The notes beneath the pieces were generated by a model, which did no database searches, was not told where the DNA came from, and worked only from the letters and a program-made list of their open reading frames with translations. From Streptomyces sp. NRRL S-350 (GTDB lineage Bacteria > Actinomycetota > Actinomycetes > Streptomycetales > Streptomycetaceae), in NCBI RefSeq assembly GCF_000719705.1, contig NZ_JOHO01000045.1, positions 1-54,447 of the forward strand: a DNA stretch of 54,447 bases. Direction: 5' to 3'. The translations under genes were made by a program, and so were the position numbers. Below, piece after piece: positions 49,214-54,447 of the stretch (the stretch's first letter is position 1; each line of letters opens with the position of its first letter).

Positions 49214-51376
49214 TCACGGCTGTCCGGGCGCGCTCGGTGGAGCCTCCGCGGTCCGACCGGGCGGAGCCTCCGCGACCCCACCGGGTGGGGACTGCCGGCC
49301 AGGCGGGGCCGACCGGCCGGTCCCGGAGAGTCGGCTGGGCCACCAGATGTGCCGGTCGAGGTCCATGGTCAGCGCGGTGACCAGCACCGAGCGGACCACC
49401 AGGGTGTCGAGCAGCACGCCCAGGGCCACCGCGAAGCCGATCTCGGCGAAGCCCACCAGGGGCAGGGTGCCGAGCACGGCGAAGGTGCCGGCCAGGATCA
49501 GACCGGCCGAGGTGATCACCCCACCGGTGGCCGACAGCCCGTTCAGCGCCCCCTGCCGGGTGCCGTGCTGCGCGGACTCCTCCCGCACCCGGGTCATCAG
49601 GAAGATGTTGTAGTCGATCCCCAGGGCGACCAGGAAGATGAAGACGAACAGCGGGAACGCGTTGTCCTGGCCCTGGAAGTGGAAGACGTTGGCGAAGAGG
49701 AACACGCTGATCCCGAGCGCCGCCGCGTACGAGAGCACCACGGTCGCGATCAGCACCAGCGGTGCGGTGACGGCCCGCAACAGGACGGCGAGGACCAGCA
49801 GCACCACGCCGAGGACCAACGGGATGATCGCCCGGTTGTCGTTCCCGGCGGCGCGCCCGGCGTCCAGCACCACGGCGGTGCCGCCGCCGACCTTGGCGTC
49901 GGCGTCCGGTACGGCGTGCACGGCGGTCCGTACCCGGTCGACGCTGTCCTTGGCGGCCTGGCTGTCCGGCGGGTCGGCGAGCGTGGCCTGGAACAGCGCG
50001 CGCCCGTCGTGGACGACCGGTGGCGTGGTGGCCGCCACCCCGGTCGCCGTCCGGGCGGCCTCCCGGACGCCGGGGGCGCCGGCGGCGGTGGAGACGATCG
50101 TGAGCGGCGCGCCCGTGCCGCCGGGGAAGTGCTGTTCCAGCACCTGCTGGCCGGCCACCGAGTCCGGTTTGCCGGTGAAGGTCCCGGCTGTCCCGAGTCC
50201 GTTGGCGTCGAGCGAGACCAGCCCGATGCAGCAGGCCGCGAGCGCCAGCGCCGTCCCGGTCCACACCTTGCGCGGCCGGCGACCGATCCAGGCCCCGATG
50301 TGCGCCCAGCGGCCGGTCCTGGTCGGTTCCGGAGTGCCGTACCCGGGCCGGACGGGCCAGAACACCCAGCGGCCGACGATGACCAGCAGCGCGGGCAGCA
50401 GGGTGAGCATGGCCAGCAGGGCGATCAGGATGCCGATCGCGCAGACCGGGCCCAGGCCGCGGGTGGAGTTCATCTCGGCGATCAGTAGGCAGAGCATGGA
50501 CACGATGACGGTCGCCGAGGAGGCGAGGATGGCGGGCCCGGCCCGGTGCAGGGCGAAGGCCATCGCCTCGTGCCGGTCCTCGTGACGTCGTAGTTCCTCG
50601 CGGTAGCGGGCGGTGAGCAGCAGCGCGTAGTCCGTCCCCGCGCCGAGCACCAGGACGACCAGGATGCCGGCGCTCTGCGCGTTGACGGTCAGGCCCGCGT
50701 GCTTGGCGAACAGGTAGATGAACGCTTCGGAGACGGCCAGCGCGGCGGCCGCCGAGACCAGCGGCAGGAACCACAGCACCGGGCTGCGGTAGGTGAGCAG
50801 CAGCAGGATGATCACGACGCTGACGGTGGCGGCGAGCAGGGAGCTGTCGATGCCCGCGAAGGCCTCGGCCTGGTCGGCTCCTACTCCGGCCGGGCCGGTC
50901 ACGTGGGTGGTCATGCCGTGGCTGTCGGCGGCGGCGGTGCTGCGCAACCGGTCGACGGCGGGCTTCAGGTCCTTCCAGCCGTTGCTGCCGATGTCGATCG
51001 GCACGATGATCTGCATCGCCTGGCCGTCCGCGGAGAGCACCGGGCCGACCACCGGACCGACGACGTGCGGTACCGCGGCGAAACCGACGGCCTCGCGGGA
51101 GGCCTCGGCCCGGTCGGCGGGGGTGATGCCGCCGCTCCGCTGGTACACCACCACGGCCTGGGCGGTGTCCACCGGTCGGAAGGCACGCTGCTCGTTCAGC
51201 ACCCGGGTGGACTCGGCGTTGCCGGGCAGCCAACTGGAGGCCTGGTTGTTCTCGGCGCCCATGAGTTTGCCGGCCAGCGGCCCGACGGCGAGCAGGAGCA
51301 CCAGCCACACGGCGAGCACCACCCACTTGCTGAGCCGTCCGCACGGCAGCGCGGCGAGTTTGCGGGTGAAGGACAT
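49214..51376 (-). CDS. MMPL family RND transporter
   Basis: A 720-residue membrane exporter with twelve spans in two halves. Each half has one span, a large extracytoplasmic domain and five spans. Typical motifs are LVLGAGTDYALLLTARYREEL in the first half and LVALGIDYNIFLMTRVREE in the second, with the Asp-Tyr pairs that carry protons in this family. Members export lipids, siderophores or drugs. The C-terminal ~40 residues are Pro/Gly-rich. The ATG at 51376 has only a weak ribosome site. Confidence 0.92.
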   Translation of the reverse strand: MSFTRKLAALPCGRLSKWVVLAVWLVLLLAVGPLAGKLMGAENNQASSWLPGNAESTRVLNEQRAFRPVDTAQAVVVYQRSGGITPADRAEASREAVGFAAVPHVVGPVVGPVLSADGQAMQIIVPIDIGSNGWKDLKPAVDRLRSTAAADSHGMTTHVTGPAGVGADQAEAFAGIDSSLLAATVSVVIILLLLTYRSPVLWFLPLVSAAAALAVSEAFIYLFAKHAGLTVNAQSAGILVVLVLGAGTDYALLLTARYREELRRHEDRHEAMAFALHRAGPAILASSATVIVSMLCLLIAEMNSTRGLGPVCAIGILIALLAMLTLLPALLVIVGRWVFWPVRPGYGTPEPTRTGRWAHIGAWIGRRPRKVWTGTALALAACCIGLVSLDANGLGTAGTFTGKPDSVAGQQVLEQHFPGGTGAPLTIVSTAAGAPGVREAARTATGVAATTPPVVHDGRALFQATLADPPDSQAAKDSVDRVRTAVHAVPDADAKVGGGTAVVLDAGRAAGNDNRAIIPLVLGVVLLVLAVLLRAVTAPLVLIATVVLSYAAALGISVFLFANVFHFQGQDNAFPLFVFIFLVALGIDYNIFLMTRVREESAQHGTRQGALNGLSATGGVITSAGLILAGTFAVLGTLPLVGFAEIGFAVALGVLLDTLVVRSVLVTALTMDLDRHIWWPSRLSGTGRSAPPGRQSPPGGVAEAPPGRTAEAPPSAPGQP

Positions 51377-51510
51377 GGCGGATCCCGTGGAAGGCCGGAG
51401 GCGGCGAAACTCGTTCCAGCCTGCCACCGGCCCTGTCATCCGGCAGCTCAGCGGCTGACGGCTGCCCCCGTCCGCAGCAGCGGATCCGCGCCGTCCTCCG
51501 CCCGTCCGGC

Positions 51511-51620
51511 GTCAGACCCGGTCCGGCGCCCGTTCGGCCTCAAGCCCGGACCGGCGCTCGTTCGGCCTCAGACCCGGACCGGGCCCAATCTGCGTCAGAC
51601 CCGGACCGCCGCCCGCTCGC
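51511..51620. repeat. 27-30 bp tandem repeats crossing the endonuclease IV stop
   Basis: Four units based on CAGACCCGGACCGGCGCCCG begin near 51511, 51541, 51569 and 51596. The last unit includes the stop and final codons of the endonuclease gene, so the repeat either spread from or into its 3' end. Confidence 0.7.
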
Positions 51621-52536
51621 GCAGTTCCTTCAGCACCGCGATGTCCATCGCGTGCCCCGTGCCGTCCCCGCCGTGCTTGCGGTCCGGGGTCTCCACCAGC
51701 AGCGGTACGCCGGCCGTCTCGGGGTGTTCGAACAGCTCGCGGAACGGCTCGGCGCCGATCATCCCGGCGCCGATGTTGGCGTGCCGGTCCTTGCGGGCGC
51801 CGACGACGTCCTCCGAGTCGTTGGCGTGGATCAGCCGCAGCCGGCCCGGACCGGCGGCGGAGGCCAGGGCGTCCAGTGCGGCCGTCACCCCGCCGGGTTC
51901 TGCCAGGTCGTGCCCGGCGGCGAAGGCGTGGCACGTGTCGAGACAGATTCCCACCTTCGGGTGACCGTCCAGGGCCGCCACGTACTCGGCCAGCTCCTCC
52001 AGCCGTGAGCAGAGCGAGTTGCCCTGGCCCGCGGTCGGCTCGAGCAGCAGCCAGGGCGCGTCGTCGCCGAGTGCGTCGAGTTCGTCCAGCAGCGGCCGGA
52101 CGTCCTCGCGGACCTGCGCCATCGCCTCGGCCCGGCGCGAGCCGCCGCCGGGCGCAGTGCCGACCGCCGAGCCGGTGTGCAGGACGACGCCGAGCGCGCC
52201 GATGGCGTGGCCGCGGCGCAGCGAGTGCCACAGCGAGGCGGCCGAGCGCTCGCGGGTGGCGGGGTTGTCCGAGCCGAAGTTGATCAGGTACGGGGCGTGC
52301 ACCCAGGCCGGGATTCCCCGGTCGGCGCAGGCGGTGCGGAACTCCTCGTCCTGCGCCGGGTTGCCCGGGGGAGTGGCCCAGCCGCGCGGGTTGGCCACGA
52401 ACACCTGGACCGTCTCGGCGCCGACCCGCCGCGCGTACGCCAGGCCCGTCCCGACCAGCCCCCGGGCGGCCACCGGGACGTGGGCGCCGATCGGGTTGCG
52501 GACGGTGGCGAGCGGTGGTTCGGGCACGGTGGTCAT
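51595..52536 (-). CDS. nfo: Deoxyribonuclease IV (AP endonuclease, Nfo family)
   Basis: A 313-residue TIM-barrel AP endonuclease that incises DNA 5' of abasic sites using three zinc ions. Metal-binding segments are IGAHVPVAARGL, HTGSAVG, LLLEPTAGQG, CLDTCHAFAAGHDL, HANDSEDVVGARKDRHANIGAG and LLVETPDRKHGG. The residues around each match the Nfo pattern. The ATG at 52536 is preceded by purine-poor sequence. It is divergent from the P450 gene. Confidence 0.93.
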   Translation of the reverse strand: MTTVPEPPLATVRNPIGAHVPVAARGLVGTGLAYARRVGAETVQVFVANPRGWATPPGNPAQDEEFRTACADRGIPAWVHAPYLINFGSDNPATRERSAASLWHSLRRGHAIGALGVVLHTGSAVGTAPGGGSRRAEAMAQVREDVRPLLDELDALGDDAPWLLLEPTAGQGNSLCSRLEELAEYVAALDGHPKVGICLDTCHAFAAGHDLAEPGGVTAALDALASAAGPGRLRLIHANDSEDVVGARKDRHANIGAGMIGAEPFRELFEHPETAGVPLLVETPDRKHGGDGTGHAMDIAVLKELRERAAVRV

Positions 52537-52656
52537 GAGCCCGAGGATGCCATGCGGCCGGCTCATGGCGGCGGGCGGGCCGTCGCGGGGCCGGTCGAGG
52601 GCCCAGAGGGAGCCTCGACGGAGCCCTGGCGGAGGCCCGACGAAACGATCCTCCGT

Positions 52657-52668
52657 ACTCGATCGAGT
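52657..52668. promoter_or_regulatory. Palindrome ACTCGATCGAGT upstream of P450 gene
   Basis: A perfect 12-bp palindrome about 90 bp before the P450 start, in the 219-bp divergent gap. It could be an operator; nothing else distinct was seen in the gap. Confidence 0.4.
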
Positions 52669-52755
52669 GAATTCGGCGTGAAACCGCGGTCCGCCGCACC
52701 CGTCTCCGTCACGATCCGTAACCACGTGGACTCCGTGTCCCCTGAGGAGGCAGCC

Positions 52756-54159
52756 GTGACCACCGCCGACCCCTTCGAGACGGCCGATCCCTGCGAGACG
52801 GCCGATCCTGTGGAGACGGCCGACCCCGTCGACCTGCGCGCCGACCACCTGGTCCGCGACCCCTTCACCGCCTTCGCCGAGCTGCGCGAACGCGCCCCGC
52901 TGGCCCGTGCCACCATCCCCGGCGTGGACCCGTTCTGGATCGCCGTCCGGTACCAGGACGTCCGCACCGTGCTGTCCGACCCGCGCTTCGCCAACAGCGC
53001 GGACACCGTGGACACCGTGGACACCCCGCCCGTCGGGGACACCGACGACCCCGCGGCCGCCCCGGCGGACCGGACCGCCCCCGCCCCCGCCCACCGCACC
53101 GAGCAGGTCTGGCGCGCCCGCGGCATGCCGCCCGAGTGCGCGAAGTACCTGCGCGCCGGAGTCTTCGACGCGGACGGTGCCCGGCACCGGCGGATGCGCG
53201 GCCTGGTGCACCCCGCCTTCACGGCCGGTGCGGTGGAGCGCCTGCGCCCCCGGATCGAACGGCTCGCCGAGGAGCGTGCCCGGGCGCTGCCCGAGCACGC
53301 CGACGCGGACGGCGTGGTCGACCTGGTCGCCCACTTCGCCTACCCGCTGCCCGTCACGGTGATCTGCGAACTGCTCGGCATCCCGGAGCCCGACCGCCCG
53401 CAGTGGCGCCGCTGGAGCTCCTACCTCGGCCGGGGTGCCGGACCCGGCCTGGACGAGGCGCTGCGCGCCATGGTGGCCGCCGCCCGCGAGCTGATCGATC
53501 GCCGCCGTGCAGAGCCCGCCGAGGGACTGCTCTGCCAGCTGGCAGCCGCCGAGGGCGACACCCTCGATCCGGTCGAGACCGTCTCACTGATCCTCAACCT
53601 GATCGTGGCCGGTCACGAGACCACCGCCACCCTGATCGGCAACGGCACGGCCGCGCTGCTCGCCCACCCCGAACAGTTGGCGCTGGTCCGCGCCGACCCG
53701 GGCCTGCTGCCGGCCGCCGTCGACGAGCTGATGCGCTGGTGCGGGCCGACCATCGGCGGGGTGCCGCGCTACGCCACGGAGGACCTCACCCTGGCCGGCA
53801 CCCTGATCCGCAAGGGCGAGGCGGTGGTGCCGATCCTCGCCGCCGCCAACCACGACCCGCGGGTCTACGCCGAGCCGGAGCGCCTGGACGTCCGCCGCGC
53901 CGGCGCACCGGAGCGCACCGGACGGCACGGCGGCCACCACGACGCGCACCTCGGTTTCGGCCACGGCGCCCACCGCTGCCTCGGCGCGGCCCTGGCCCAC
54001 GAGGAGGCGGTGGTCGCCTTCGGCGCGCTCCTGCGGACCTACCCGCAACTGGCCCTCGCCGTCGGCCCCGAGGCCGTCGAGCGCGGCCCGAACCCGGCCG
54101 CCTGGCACCTCGCCGCCCTGCCCGTACGCCTCGGACCGCAGGCCCCCGCCGAGGGCTGA
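52756..54159 (+). CDS. Cytochrome P450
   Basis: A 467-residue soluble class I P450, longer than the usual ~400. The I-helix oxygen motif is AGHETTA, the K-helix region DELMRWCGPTIGGVPR, and the haem loop FGHGAHRCLGAALA with the Cys ligand. The extra length comes from an N-terminal FETADP/CETADP/VETADP repeat coded by three 18-bp units (52774-52827) and a Thr/Asp/Pro/Ala-rich insertion (about residues 80-115). GAGGAGG precedes the GTG. No ferredoxin or reductase gene is adjacent, so electrons must come from elsewhere. The substrate is unknown. Confidence 0.93.
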   Translation: MTTADPFETADPCETADPVETADPVDLRADHLVRDPFTAFAELRERAPLARATIPGVDPFWIAVRYQDVRTVLSDPRFANSADTVDTVDTPPVGDTDDPAAAPADRTAPAPAHRTEQVWRARGMPPECAKYLRAGVFDADGARHRRMRGLVHPAFTAGAVERLRPRIERLAEERARALPEHADADGVVDLVAHFAYPLPVTVICELLGIPEPDRPQWRRWSSYLGRGAGPGLDEALRAMVAAARELIDRRRAEPAEGLLCQLAAAEGDTLDPVETVSLILNLIVAGHETTATLIGNGTAALLAHPEQLALVRADPGLLPAAVDELMRWCGPTIGGVPRYATEDLTLAGTLIRKGEAVVPILAAANHDPRVYAEPERLDVRRAGAPERTGRHGGHHDAHLGFGHGAHRCLGAALAHEEAVVAFGALLRTYPQLALAVGPEAVERGPNPAAWHLAALPVRLGPQAPAEG

Positions 54160-54213
54160 GCGGGGCACCGAACCCGCCCGCTATACCCGCACCGGACTGC
54201 CTCACCGTCCGTA

Positions 54214-54300
54214 CCCGCGCCCCGCCTGCACCCGGACCCGAGCCCGCGCCCCGCCTGCACCCGGACCCGAGCCCGCGCCCCGCCTGCACCCGGACCCGAG
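54214..54300. repeat. Three perfect 29-bp tandem repeats
   Basis: Identical 29-bp units start at 54214, 54243 and 54272. Degenerate GC-rich copies continue to about 54380. The rest of the 288-bp end of the window shows no gene. Confidence 0.9.
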
Positions 54301-54447
54301 CCCGCACCCCGTCCGCACCCGCACCCCATCTTCCCCCGCGCCCCGTCCCCCCCCGTGCCCCGTCCACCCCCCCGCGCCCGTCCGCACCCGCGGTCGGGCG
54401 CGTCGCCGTATCCGGCCGCCGCACGCCACGCCGGGTCGTCCCACGAC

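Overview
This is a high-GC actinobacterial chromosome segment with strong third-position GC bias, GTG starts, leaderless-looking promoters and many intrinsic hairpins. The gene at 1089-1502 encodes a secreted ribonuclease whose 96-residue mature part matches RNase Sa from memory, with Cys7, Glu54, Arg69, His85 and Cys96 at the same numbers. The host is therefore most likely a Kitasatospora close to K. (Streptomyces) aureofaciens, or a near relative in Streptomycetaceae. The segment looks chromosomal: no insertion sequence, conjugation gene, CRISPR array or origin was seen.

Layout. 1-5.9 kb: a partial acyl-CoA carboxyltransferase, RNase Sa, a TetR regulator, an alpha/beta hydrolase, and an epimerase/aldo-keto reductase pair divergent from an Lrp-type regulator. 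5.9-14 kb is a stress-signalling island: a SigB/SigF-type sigma factor, MEDS-STAS and MEDS-HATPase proteins, an AI-2E family transporter, CsbD, and an rsbQ-rsbP-STAS operon like the Bacillus energy-stress module. 14-18.6 kb: AlkB-type dioxygenase, SnoaL-like protein, GAF-LuxR regulator, universal stress protein and hypotheticals. 18.6-29.4 kb is a seven-gene minus-strand catabolic operon. It holds a CoA ligase-thioesterase fusion, a salicylyl-CoA 5-hydroxylase-type fusion, a nitrilase, a gentisate dioxygenase-FAH hydrolase fusion, a maleate isomerase, a PaaX-like regulator and a YtcJ-like amidohydrolase. Together they can take salicylate through gentisate and maleate to fumarate and pyruvate. 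29.8-36.4 kb: a two-component system, a sensor-like membrane protein, a phage-lysin-like protein, a membrane protein and a flavin monooxygenase. 37-40 kb: three roadblock-type proteins and a DUF4388/winged-helix protein. 40-54.4 kb: a tandem Nudix protein, a GDSL esterase with two GT4 glycosyltransferases, an APC permease, an orphan secreted peptide, an MMPL transporter, endonuclease IV and a cytochrome P450.

The most unusual content is non-coding. Two nearly identical 73-nt genes (3276-3348 and 36490-36562) fold as tRNAs with a UUC (Glu) anticodon and a terminal CCA. They lack U8, the G18-G19 of the D-loop and U55. Each has its own TAYTGT -10 box, leader hairpin and terminator, and the differences between copies include a compensatory stem change. 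Directly after the second copy lies an array of seven 17-bp dyads (CATGAG-N5-CTCATG) with a 25-26 bp period. Short tandem repeats are frequent, both between genes and inside coding ends.
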